In this document: piece by piece, positions 53,729 to 64,000 of the stretch
Layout of the letters: each line of letters opens with the position of its first letter
Position numbering within the stretch: the stretch's first letter is position 1
From: Fructilactobacillus florum DSM 22689 = JCM 16035
Lineage (GTDB): Bacteria; Bacillota; Bacilli; Lactobacillales; Lactobacillaceae
DNA length: 64,000 nucleotides
Reading direction: 5' to 3'
Assembly: GCF_001436645.1 (NCBI RefSeq)
Contig: NZ_AYZI01000003.1
Coordinates: forward strand, 1-64,000
Position numbers and translations under genes: made by a program
Notes under the pieces: generated by a model
Seen by the model: only the letters and a program-made list of their open reading frames with translations
Databases searched by the model: none
What the model was told of the DNA's origin: nothing

Positions 53729-55150
53729 ATGGAAACAAATTATTCCGCTTGTACCAGTATTTTAATTGGAAGAAATGCAACTGTTGATGGTAGTACCATT
53801 ATTGGTCGCAATGAAGACTGCAAAGCAGCCTGGCCAAAACGGTTTGTCGTGCACGAACAACAACGCGTTGCCAATCGAAAGTTTTGTTCTAAGGCAAATG
53901 GTTTTCAGTTGGCATTACCAACAGTTAGCGCCAAATACACAGCGACCCCGGAGTGGACGTCACAAGACGGACTTTTTGAAGAAGATGGAATTAATGAAGC
54001 TGGTTGTGCGATGAGTGCCACCGAAAGCACCTATGCCAATCAGCAAGTTCTCAAGTTTGATCCCCTGGTGACTGATGGCATTGGCGAAGAGGCCATGGTA
54101 ACCGTAGTTCTCCCGTACATTAAAACAGCCCGTGAAGGAGTCGAACGACTTGGTCAGATTGTATCAAAATACGGAGCTTGTGAAACAAATGGCATCCTGT
54201 TTTCTGATCGGCAGGAGGTCTGGTACTTTGAAATCGGTTCCGGTCATCACTGGGTAGCTCAACGGATTCCCGATGACTGTTATGCTGTCGTTGCCAATCA
54301 GATGGCAATTCAAACCATTGATTTTTCGGATCATCAAAATTTTGCTTGGTCTGCTCAAATCGTGGACTTCGTTAACAGCCATCAGCTTAACCAACACAAA
54401 GATAATTTTAATTTTCGCCTAATTTTTGGAACCCAAACATCCCAGGATACCAGCTATAATACGCCTCGAGTATGGGACGGGCAACGTCAGTTCAATCCAG
54501 AAATCATCCAAGAACCTACTTCACAAACCTTACCCTTTTTACGAAAAAGTTCTCGATTACTATCAGTTTATGACGCTCAACACTTTCTAAGTTCTCATTA
54601 TCAGGGAACTCCATATGATCCTTTAGGTGACGGACCAACTAACCAACGTCATCGTTTTCGACCAATTAGTTTAGCGAAAACCCAAGAATCGCACGTGCTC
54701 CACTTACGTCCTCAGCTCCCAGCCGCCGTGGCTAACATTCACTGGCTTTTGATGGGAGTGGGCGCTCAGAGTACTTACGTTCCTTTTTTTGCTGGTCTTA
54801 CAGACACGCCCAGAGCCTACCAGATCCCAGTAACCGCCACTTATGATTCTGAATCTGCTTACTGGACGTTTAAGTTAGTAGGAGTCCTGGTTGATCCCCA
54901 CTACCAACAATTTTACCCCCAATTAGTAGCGGTTCAAAATCAACTCCAAACCCAATTTCAGAACTTAATTAGCGAAACTGACCTCAAGGCACAAGCAATC
55001 AAACCCGAACAACTCGCACAATTAGCGACAGAAGCCAGCCACACAGCCGCTCAACAAGCTTTGACGGCATATCAATCACTGGCTGCACGATTAATCACCG
55101 CTGCTACCGATCTTTCCCCACTTAATTATCAACAAGATTTAAATCTATAA
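53729..55150 (+). CDS. C69-family dipeptidase (PepD)
   Basis: An Ntn-hydrolase of family C69: the N-terminal ACTSILIGRNATVDGST places the catalytic Cys at residue 8, and IIGRNEDC follows. At 473 aa it has the usual LAB PepD length. There is no signal peptide, so it hydrolyses dipeptides in the cytoplasm. An amino acid transporter gene follows 16 bases later, so uptake or exchange and peptide turnover may be linked. AAGGAG precedes the ATG. Confidence 0.9.
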   Translation: METNYSACTSILIGRNATVDGSTIIGRNEDCKAAWPKRFVVHEQQRVANRKFCSKANGFQLALPTVSAKYTATPEWTSQDGLFEEDGINEAGCAMSATESTYANQQVLKFDPLVTDGIGEEAMVTVVLPYIKTAREGVERLGQIVSKYGACETNGILFSDRQEVWYFEIGSGHHWVAQRIPDDCYAVVANQMAIQTIDFSDHQNFAWSAQIVDFVNSHQLNQHKDNFNFRLIFGTQTSQDTSYNTPRVWDGQRQFNPEIIQEPTSQTLPFLRKSSRLLSVYDAQHFLSSHYQGTPYDPLGDGPTNQRHRFRPISLAKTQESHVLHLRPQLPAAVANIHWLLMGVGAQSTYVPFFAGLTDTPRAYQIPVTATYDSESAYWTFKLVGVLVDPHYQQFYPQLVAVQNQLQTQFQNLISETDLKAQAIKPEQLAQLATEASHTAAQQALTAYQSLAARLITAATDLSPLNYQQDLNL

Positions 55151-55166
55151 GGAGCCTTTGTCCATA

Positions 55167-56675
55167 ATGGAACAACCAACGAATCATAAAAAAATGAGTA
55201 CTAAGTCATTGGTTTTGATGATTTTGTCATCTATCTTTGGCTTCGCAAATGTCACGGTGGCCTACGATCAGATGGGATATGCCAGTATTATTTGGTATGT
55301 ATTTGCTGCCGTAATTTTCTTTTTGCCATCCAGTTTAATGTTTGCAGAATATGGATCCGCTCTTAGCAGTGCTAAAGGTGGCATCTATTCCTGGCTCAAA
55401 GAATCAATTGGAGAACGACTAGCTTTTATCGGTACCTTTATCTGGCTGTCCGCTTGGATTATCTGGATGATTGCCGTTGCTAGTAAAGTCTGGATTCCAG
55501 TTTCAAATATTTTCTTTGGAACTGATAAAACCAATACCTGGCACCTGTTTGGCATTTTTTCTCCCATGCAAACCATTGGTCTTTTAGGAATTATTTGGGT
55601 GATCGTAATCACATTCATATCAACCCGTGGCTTTCAGCAAATCACCAAAATTGCCAGTATTGGAGGCTTTTTCTCCATCGGATTACCGGTGTTATTCGTA
55701 ATATTATCCAGCGTAGTTCTAGTCTTAAATCACGGCCAGCTGGCTGAACCAGTTCGGAGCACCGCTGTATTTATTAAATCACCTAATCCACTTTTTGCTT
55801 CTCCAATTGCCATCATGTCATTTGTTGTTTACGCGATCTTTGCCTACGGTGGCATGGAATCAATGGGAGGGGTCGTTGACAAAGTTGCACACCCCAAGCA
55901 AAATTTTCCGCGTGGAATTATCATCGGCGGTATCATTATGGCTTTGCTTTATTCGGTCACTATTTTCTTCGTTGGCGTGACTGCTAACTGGCAGCAACTG
56001 CTTGGTGGCAACCATGTAAATCTGGGTAACATTACCTATGTATTAATCAACAATTTAGGATATCAACTAGCCCTAGCACTCGGCGCATCAACTCAAGTCG
56101 CCCTTATTACTGGTCAATGGTTTGCACGTTACGCCGGTATCAGTATGTTCATTGCCTACATCGGTTCCTTCTTCGTGCTCAGCTATTCACCGATCAAGTC
56201 TTTTATTGAAGGTTCTGACCCTAAGTTATGGCCCAAACGAGTAACTAAGCTAAATCAACAACAAATGCCTAGTTTTGCCATGTGGCTTCAAGCGATTATT
56301 GTATCCGTCATCATTTTTTTAATTACCTTTAGTGGCTCTGGTGCACAAAAATTTTACTTAATTCTAACTGACATGGCCAACATCTCGAGTACCTTTCCTT
56401 ATCTCTTTTTGATCGGTGCTTTTCCCTTTTTTAAAAAATTAACAAACATTGATCGTCCCTTTGTTTTCTATAAAAATAAATATTTTACTAATTTTGTGGT
56501 TTGCATTATCATGGTGGTCCTAATCTTAGGCATTGGTTTTACTGCTGTTGAACCGCTCATGGAGCATGATTATCAGACCGCTTTTTGGACGATTTTTGGT
56601 CCCCTATTTTTTGGTCTAGTGGGCTGGATTATGTATGAAATCGGACACCGGCGCGCCCTACAAATCAAAAAATAA
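55167..56675 (+). CDS. APC-family amino acid transporter, YjeM type
   Basis: About twelve to thirteen membrane helices in 502 aa. The N-terminus (KSLVLMILSSIFGFANVTVA) and YGSALSSAKGGIYSWLKESIG are typical of the glutamate/GABA-exchanger-like YjeM group. The long loop at about 355-375 carries SYSPIKSFIEGSDPKLWPK. The ATG at 55167 is 12 bases from GGAG; TTG at 55158 is a possible alternative start. In an operon with pepD. Substrate not determined. Confidence 0.88.
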   Translation: MEQPTNHKKMSTKSLVLMILSSIFGFANVTVAYDQMGYASIIWYVFAAVIFFLPSSLMFAEYGSALSSAKGGIYSWLKESIGERLAFIGTFIWLSAWIIWMIAVASKVWIPVSNIFFGTDKTNTWHLFGIFSPMQTIGLLGIIWVIVITFISTRGFQQITKIASIGGFFSIGLPVLFVILSSVVLVLNHGQLAEPVRSTAVFIKSPNPLFASPIAIMSFVVYAIFAYGGMESMGGVVDKVAHPKQNFPRGIIIGGIIMALLYSVTIFFVGVTANWQQLLGGNHVNLGNITYVLINNLGYQLALALGASTQVALITGQWFARYAGISMFIAYIGSFFVLSYSPIKSFIEGSDPKLWPKRVTKLNQQQMPSFAMWLQAIIVSVIIFLITFSGSGAQKFYLILTDMANISSTFPYLFLIGAFPFFKKLTNIDRPFVFYKNKYFTNFVVCIIMVVLILGIGFTAVEPLMEHDYQTAFWTIFGPLFFGLVGWIMYEIGHRRALQIKK

Positions 56676-56695
56676 TATGTCTATTAATATCTATA

Positions 56696-56741
56696 AAAAC
56701 TAAAAAGACTAGCCCTTCTTAAGAGCTAGTCTTTTTAGTTT
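56696..56741. terminator. Bidirectional terminator between the transporter and fba
   Basis: AACTAAAAAGACTAGC pairs with GCTAGTCTTTTTAGTT across a short loop. Confidence 0.9.
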
Positions 56742-56757
56742 GATTATTCAAAAATCA

Positions 56758-57636
56758 TTAAGCTTTCCCAGCTGATCCAAAGACCCTAATTCGATCTTCG
56801 CACATTGCCTCAAGTTGATCGCTGCCTGCGGTCAGAAAAATCCTTGGATCAAAGTTCTTGCCTTCTAAATCTTTGTCAGCTAGCACATACTTGCGAATCC
56901 CATCATGAAAAGCTAACTGCCCTTCAGTGTTAACATTAATTTTTGCAATTCCCAGCTCAATTGCTCGGCGGATTTGATCGTCATCAATGCCTGAGCCACC
57001 ATGTAGTACCAGCGGAAGCCGTTTACCAGTCGCTGCGAAAATCGCCTCATCAATCTTTTGTAAGTGTGCGAAATTGAGCCCCTTCCAATCGGCCGGATAC
57101 TGACCATGAATGTTTCCAATTCCCACCGCTAACATATCAACGCCAGCTTGAGCCATTTGAACTGCATCCGGAATTGCAGCAATCTCACCATTCGCAATTA
57201 GCCCATCTTCTTCGCCGCCAATAGTACCAACTTCAGCTTCCAAAGAAATCTGATGTTGACTGGTAACCGTACGCAAATCATTAGTTTTCGCCAAATTTTC
57301 TGCCAGTGGTAACTTTGCCCCATCAAACATCACGGAAGTAAATCCCACTCCAATAGTTTCAAGCGCTTGATGATAGTTTCCATGGTCTAAATGAATAGCG
57401 ACTGGAACCGTAATATGCATTGCTTCGTGCAGATCAACTAACAAATCATAAGCTAAGCGAAAACTTCCCATATATTGGGCAGCTCCACCAGTTACTTGTA
57501 AAATGACCGGTGACTGGAGCTTTTCTGCTGCTCGCAAAAGCTCCTTTCCCCACTCAAGATTATTAACATTAAAAGCGGGTACTGCATAATGCTCCGCACG
57601 AGCTTTTTGTAACATTGCAACACTGTTTGTAATCAT
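56758..57636 (-). CDS. fba: Class II fructose-bisphosphate aldolase
   Basis: Zinc-dependent aldolase: VAIHLDHGNYHQALE (zinc His and catalytic Asp near 80-90), VMFDGAKLPLAEN, AEVGTIGGEEDG, LHGGSGIDDDQI and KINVNTEGQLAF are all in place. Length 292 aa. It is followed by no other glycolytic gene; the nucleotidase gene lies 20 bases upstream on the same strand. Its presence argues that the strain keeps the FBP-cleaving branch or uses the enzyme in sugar-phosphate recycling. Confidence 0.93.
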   Translation of the reverse strand: MITNSVAMLQKARAEHYAVPAFNVNNLEWGKELLRAAEKLQSPVILQVTGGAAQYMGSFRLAYDLLVDLHEAMHITVPVAIHLDHGNYHQALETIGVGFTSVMFDGAKLPLAENLAKTNDLRTVTSQHQISLEAEVGTIGGEEDGLIANGEIAAIPDAVQMAQAGVDMLAVGIGNIHGQYPADWKGLNFAHLQKIDEAIFAATGKRLPLVLHGGSGIDDDQIRRAIELGIAKINVNTEGQLAFHDGIRKYVLADKDLEGKNFDPRIFLTAGSDQLEAMCEDRIRVFGSAGKA

Positions 57637-57656
57637 AACGACACCCCTTTATACTG

Positions 57657-58244
57657 TTACTCCCAATTTTCTTTCGTAAACGCAGCATGATCCCCATGTA
57701 ACTGATAATTGGTAGCGGCTTGCTGCATCGCCTGTGATAAACTGCCAAGTCGTTGACTATCATAAGCCAGATGCTCTAACATCGGCACTAAATCCTGGGA
57801 CCACGTTAACCGCGAGTCGTAACCATACTGAATCCAGAAACTACCATGCTGAGGATCATCCCAGGCGCTTGCCCCATGATAGGGACGATCATCCAGTAAA
57901 ATTCCACTGGCCCCACGCACCAAGCCCTTGTCATGGGTCATGATAACCTTTTTATAGAAATAATTGGTATCCCCGGCACCAAAATATTGTTGAATCCAGA
58001 GGAGTTTATCCTGCCAAGCGCTGGGATTATTCCATGGTGCCGTTGATAAAATATAGAGATCATATGATTTGGCTAACTCAGGAATCGCAGCTAGCACGCC
58101 AGAAATAGGTGGCAAGTCGCGAAAAATACCAGGAATTGTATCCGGACGCTGGCGATGTGTCGTAGCCGCCCGGTTTAGAACTGGCAATGTATCAACCAGT
58201 ACGTTGTCCATATCTAAGAATAATTTTATGCTTTGCTCTGTCAT
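57657..58244 (-). CDS. 5'(3')-deoxyribonucleotidase-like HAD phosphatase (NT5C family)
   Basis: HAD motif I reads LFLDMDNVLVDTLPVLN (nucleophile Asp near 11), motif II ILSTAPWNNPSAW, motif III Lys in KKVIMTHDK, motif IV ILLDDRPYHG. This is the NT5C signature. The start at 58244 with GAGGTG gives 195 aa; the frame to 58328 lacks a ribosome site. Dephosphorylates (deoxy)nucleoside monophosphates. Confidence 0.87.
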   Translation of the reverse strand: MTEQSIKLFLDMDNVLVDTLPVLNRAATTHRQRPDTIPGIFRDLPPISGVLAAIPELAKSYDLYILSTAPWNNPSAWQDKLLWIQQYFGAGDTNYFYKKVIMTHDKGLVRGASGILLDDRPYHGASAWDDPQHGSFWIQYGYDSRLTWSQDLVPMLEHLAYDSQRLGSLSQAMQQAATNYQLHGDHAAFTKENWE

Positions 58245-58363
58245 GTACACCTCGTTTAATTTTAAGTTCCAGTAGTACACAAAAAGCATAATAGAAATGA
58301 AGAGCGGTGTCAAAAGAGAGGGCGTCAATTAGGGATAAAACTATATCCACCATTAACATTCTA

Positions 58364-61327
58364 CTATTTATCTGCTAGTTCATCGATTTTATTCCAAATA
58401 TCTTGATAGTTAGTCGTAAATTGATAATAGATTCCGGAGTTTGTTAATTTATCAAAATATTTTTTTTGAATCTTCTGAATTTGTTGATCACCTATTCGCA
58501 TGTTTTCAGCCTTGGTTTCTACAATTAGATATGACTTTTCTCCATGACGATTTATCATAAAAATAAAATCAGGAGTTGTAGTGCCATGGTTAAACCGCGG
58601 AATTTTAATCGCTTCCTTCGGTAACTTGCCATAGACTACGACATCATCGTCATAATCATGCTTTAGTATTTCTAATTCCGGATCGACGCTATCATAACGT
58701 ACCGGTGGTCTTTCATATAAGTATTTGGGGTCACCGTCAACTTTATCATTGCCATACGATCCGATTTTATTAGCTGAAACATAGTCCAAAAATTCTTCAC
58801 TATCTGAATTATAAACTGATGTCGATGATTCAAAATTCAATGGTTGATACTCATAATTTTCAATCAATTTTCCTTCAAACTTTTTCACAAAATTTTTAAC
58901 AATTTTTTCGAGAGTAGCTTCGTTAATATAATCAGAATTATTTCCTAGCTGATGACGCATCGTTACAATCATCAGATTATTTAATAAATTGATAGATAAA
59001 CCTGTTTGAAAATTAATTTGTTGTAAAAATTTTCCGTAATCCATCGTTAATCGCGTAGTCCCGGTTTCAGTTGTTTGATGGATTTCCGCTTGGTTACCGA
59101 TTTTAATCTTCTGATTGATAGATTGCGTTTTCTGGAAAACAAAATTTTCTTTGTTATTAAAAATTTCACGTGCTATTTTTTCAGCCACGTCATTAGTTCC
59201 ATCACCATAAACCACCATTTGGCGCTTTGATAATGCTTGCCAAACATTTTTTAACTTTTTCCAATTTCTTTTTTGCAATTTAACCTTGGTACTAACTTTA
59301 TGAATGGTTCGATCTATAACCCGATCATTTGCAACCACATCATGGTTAATGTTGGGATAACATTGAAACAAAGCTTCAAAACCGGTTGTTTTCTGACCAT
59401 CAAAAACCACTTCACGCTTAAAATGATGATCAAAATCAATAATTCCCTTGTCACCTAAGTCATTGACAAGTTGTTGCTCATCAAACGTTCTATCTACCTT
59501 TTGTTGCTGACTAACAATTGCGCTAATCATTTCCTCAGTTAATTTTGTATGATCAAGAACAACGGGAGCATCATCATTGATTTGATTAACAAGTTCTTGA
59601 GCAAATTCTTTTTCGTCATAGCCAATTAAGAAGGAAAGCCGACTAGAAAATTCATCTTGTTTTAGGCGATGACCAGTCTCATCAACTGGCAATCGCAAAC
59701 CACGTCCGACCTCTTGAATTTTACTATTTTCAGAACCAGACGATCGTAATTTTGCAATGACAAAAACATTGGGATTATCCCATCCCTCGCGTAACGTCCA
59801 TTTAGAAAATAAAAAGCGCCGGGTCAACCAGTTTCCGTGTTCATCTTTAAAGCTCAATAATTTCTCTTTATTATTTAATATATCATCAATTTGCGCCTGA
59901 ATATCAGCATCAGAAGTCCCCCGATCCTCGCTAAAGTACCCAGCATAGACATCCTGATGTTCCGATTTAAGACTTTTTTGAGTTGCTTGTAAGAATTTCA
60001 AATACTCACACTCACGCTGACTATCACTCTGTTGATATTTATTGATTAATTCGCCTAGTTTATCAGTCAAGATTTTTTCAAAATGTTCCGCTAGCCACCC
60101 CTTTGTTTGGCGCTTATTTCCGCGAAAGCTCCTAATACTATCAATAAAAAATAATGACAGGGTTTTAACCTTCGGGCTATTATAATTGTTTTCGGGGCGT
60201 AAAAAATTTTCCTGTTCGGCGATAAAATGTTGATCGATGGCTTTACGAATTATTCGGTCTTGGTATGATTCTGAAAATGTTCCAGGGATTAACTTCATCC
60301 CGCTGTTTAATTCTAGTGCATTGGATAATTCTTTATTTTTTCCACCAACGTATGAAAGATTACCCGTAAAATCTTGATCTATTTCAGAAAGTAACTCATT
60401 TCTACCGACACTAAAATCATGTCCATTTTTGGATAAAATCAGTTCCTTTTGCTTAGCTGACTTAACCCGATACAGATTAGCTGCTTGCTCTCTTGAAATT
60501 TCTGGATAGAAAATATCAACGGCCTTAACCAATCCCTGATTAAAGCTATCAATTGCATTTAAATTATATTGCGGTTTTCCGCGATAATAATCAGTAATGG
60601 TCTTCTTATTTTTACCTTTTCCAATCGTCTTTTGCGGAAAAGTAGCGCCAAACCTAACGATCATTTGTGGTTTTAAACCGACAATGTCGTCATAATATTT
60701 ATTTCCCTGCGAGAATCGATGTGGCTCATCAATAATAACGATTGGACGAGTCGCCCGAATGGCTTTGTTCGGCGATGATTCCCCTCCGAGCAAAGTTTGA
60801 TCATAGTCATTGCGACTCATTGATTTTGAATGAAGCATTCCCGCATTGATTAATAAGATCTCAATTTGATTCACATTTTGGCGAGTTCCTTCGACAAATT
60901 CAGAAAGCTGTGCCGGAAAATTTCTCCGCCCTGCTTTGGCATTAAAATCCCCATTATTAATCACATTCAATTGGATACGAACATTGGGATAAAATTGGCT
61001 AAAATGTTGTTTTGCATACCTACTAGTAATAAAACTACGCGTACCCTCTTTAATGCTGGGGCTAGGAACCACAATTACAAATTTAAACAAACCATATTTT
61101 TGATGTAAATCAAACATCATTCTGGTGTAGACATACGTTTTACCCGTTCCCGTTTCCATCTTAATATCAATATTGGTTTTATCTCGATAGCGCCCCTTAA
61201 TCAGCGGATTGGCATAGATATAATTTGCATCTGGATCGTTGTGTAGCTCGTCAATTCCTTGGAAGTATTTGTCAATTGCCCCTAAGGCATCTTTTTGGTG
61301 CTGTAACGATTCTAATTTTATTTTCAT
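58364..61327 (-). CDS. Type III restriction enzyme, Res subunit
   Basis: The 987-aa protein has a superfamily 2 helicase core: Walker A METGTGKTYVYTRM (near 58), DEPHRF box (near 197), and EVGRGLRLPVDETG motif VI. The C-terminal endonuclease motif PDF...(about 15 residues)...VETKAEN fits the PD-(D/E)xK nuclease. It starts 1 to 4 bases after mod, with GGAGG before TTG/ATG; the ATG at 61327 is preferred. Cuts unmodified DNA together with Mod. Intact. Confidence 0.93.
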   Translation of the reverse strand: MKIKLESLQHQKDALGAIDKYFQGIDELHNDPDANYIYANPLIKGRYRDKTNIDIKMETGTGKTYVYTRMMFDLHQKYGLFKFVIVVPSPSIKEGTRSFITSRYAKQHFSQFYPNVRIQLNVINNGDFNAKAGRRNFPAQLSEFVEGTRQNVNQIEILLINAGMLHSKSMSRNDYDQTLLGGESSPNKAIRATRPIVIIDEPHRFSQGNKYYDDIVGLKPQMIVRFGATFPQKTIGKGKNKKTITDYYRGKPQYNLNAIDSFNQGLVKAVDIFYPEISREQAANLYRVKSAKQKELILSKNGHDFSVGRNELLSEIDQDFTGNLSYVGGKNKELSNALELNSGMKLIPGTFSESYQDRIIRKAIDQHFIAEQENFLRPENNYNSPKVKTLSLFFIDSIRSFRGNKRQTKGWLAEHFEKILTDKLGELINKYQQSDSQRECEYLKFLQATQKSLKSEHQDVYAGYFSEDRGTSDADIQAQIDDILNNKEKLLSFKDEHGNWLTRRFLFSKWTLREGWDNPNVFVIAKLRSSGSENSKIQEVGRGLRLPVDETGHRLKQDEFSSRLSFLIGYDEKEFAQELVNQINDDAPVVLDHTKLTEEMISAIVSQQQKVDRTFDEQQLVNDLGDKGIIDFDHHFKREVVFDGQKTTGFEALFQCYPNINHDVVANDRVIDRTIHKVSTKVKLQKRNWKKLKNVWQALSKRQMVVYGDGTNDVAEKIAREIFNNKENFVFQKTQSINQKIKIGNQAEIHQTTETGTTRLTMDYGKFLQQINFQTGLSINLLNNLMIVTMRHQLGNNSDYINEATLEKIVKNFVKKFEGKLIENYEYQPLNFESSTSVYNSDSEEFLDYVSANKIGSYGNDKVDGDPKYLYERPPVRYDSVDPELEILKHDYDDDVVVYGKLPKEAIKIPRFNHGTTTPDFIFMINRHGEKSYLIVETKAENMRIGDQQIQKIQKKYFDKLTNSGIYYQFTTNYQDIWNKIDELADK

Positions 61328-61330
61328 CAA

Positions 61331-63337
<2,007 letters not shown>

Positions 63338-63468
63338 TATTTTAGACCTCTTAATTATCCAACAACGGTTATTTTCGATATTTCTATTATATAATTAACC
63401 TATAGCAAATTGAATCTTATTTTTTACTAAGCCGTAAACTTCTATAATAAAAACAAGGAGGTTTCATC

Positions 63469-64000
63469 ATGGAATACTATCAATTACAAAATGGCATGCA
63501 ACTACCAAAAATTGGATTTGGAACCTATAAATTAACTGGGACTAACGGAGCTCGAGCGATTACAACCGCAATTAACAACGGTTATCGACTCATAGATAGT
63601 GCTTACAACTATGAAAATGAGGGAGCCCTCGGCGTAGCGCTTCAAAATGCTGATATAGCACGCTCCCAGCTTACCATTACTTCCAAACTCCCTGGACGGT
63701 ATTATCACCGTGACCAAGCTATCACTGCTATTCAAGAATCACTCTACCGTAGCCGGCTGGATTATTTTGATTTATACCTGCTACACTGGCCCAATCCTAA
63801 GAGAGATCAGTACGTCGAAGCATGGCAAGCCTTGCTGGATGCCCAAAAATTTGGACTAGTCCGCGCCGTTGGAGTCTGTAACTTCCTGCCAGAACATCTT
63901 GACCGGCTCCAACAAGCAACTGGCGTGCTCCCCCAAATCAACCAAATTGAACTTCATCCTTATTTTAACCAGGCTCCGCAACGCGCTTATGATGAACAGC
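63469..64000 (+). CDS. Aldo/keto reductase, 3' end outside window
   Basis: The frame begins with MEYYQLQNGMQLPKIGFGTY after AAGGAGG and stays open to the window edge (177 residues). Seen are the catalytic Asp and Tyr in RLIDSAYNYENE (near 43-54), the Lys in ITSKLPG and the His in LYLLHWPNP, as in NADPH-dependent 2,5-diketo-gluconate reductase-like enzymes. Divergent from mod. Substrate unknown. Confidence 0.92.
   Translation, partial: MEYYQLQNGMQLPKIGFGTYKLTGTNGARAITTAINNGYRLIDSAYNYENEGALGVALQNADIARSQLTITSKLPGRYYHRDQAITAIQESLYRSRLDYFDLYLLHWPNPKRDQYVEAWQALLDAQKFGLVRAVGVCNFLPEHLDRLQQATGVLPQINQIELHPYFNQAPQRAYDEQ

Overview
The window reads as the chromosome of a low-GC Gram-positive bacterium of the family Lactobacillaceae. 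The evidence is gene order and content: plsY next to parE-parC, lspA-rluD-pyrR, gpsB-rnpB-THUMP methyltransferase, recU-pbp1A, dnaD/dinG, a complete mevalonate-to-IPP operon (mvk-mvaD-pmk-fni), a type B RNase P RNA, a C69 dipeptidase, and the absence of respiratory genes. I cannot fix the species from sequence alone. No rRNA, tRNA, CRISPR array, intact insertion sequence or prophage was recognised.

Layout. 1-1.7 kb: the 3' part of a lipase-like gene plus two small helical-protein genes, resembling a type VII secretion lipase-toxin module, followed by an intergenic hairpin with a possible 28-residue hydrophobic peptide. 2-11.1 kb: housekeeping genes (plsY, parE, parC, ppaC) and an oxidative-stress group (msrB, msrA, a Met-rich YdhK-type secreted protein, a DyP peroxidase). 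11.2-13.3 kb: an SOS-type operon with a LexA box, a Y-family polymerase gene broken by a T7 homopolymer frameshift, a 106-aa unknown and a YolD-like protein. 13.3-24.3 kb: an AT-rich accessory region. It holds a HxlR regulator divergent from an operon of an AvrD-family protein, a P-loop kinase-like protein and a FtsX-type ABC transporter, then an old-yellow-enzyme reductase, a 14-TM MFS exporter, a PadR regulator, and decayed genes.

24.3-58.3 kb returns to core genes: degV/marR, rqcH, a six- to seven-gene minus-strand operon (ebsA-fhs-lspA-rluD-pyrR-carA-carB), cell division and wall genes around rnpB, recU-pbp1A, dnaD-DUF5590-dinG, the mevalonate operon, rsmF-like and glpK, pepD with a YjeM-type transporter, fba and a 5'-nucleotidase. 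58.4-63.3 kb is a type III restriction-modification pair whose mod gene starts with about 19 AGAC tetranucleotide repeats, an ON/OFF phase-variable switch that is in frame here. The window ends inside an aldo/keto reductase gene.

The points most worth following are the AvrD-kinase-ABC operon under a Cys-containing HxlR regulator (a possible small-molecule pathway); the pyrR-linked CarA/CarB pair, in which the glutaminase Cys and His and most ATP-grasp catalytic residues are replaced although both frames are open; the phase-variable Mod; the lipase module; and the frameshifted SOS polymerase.
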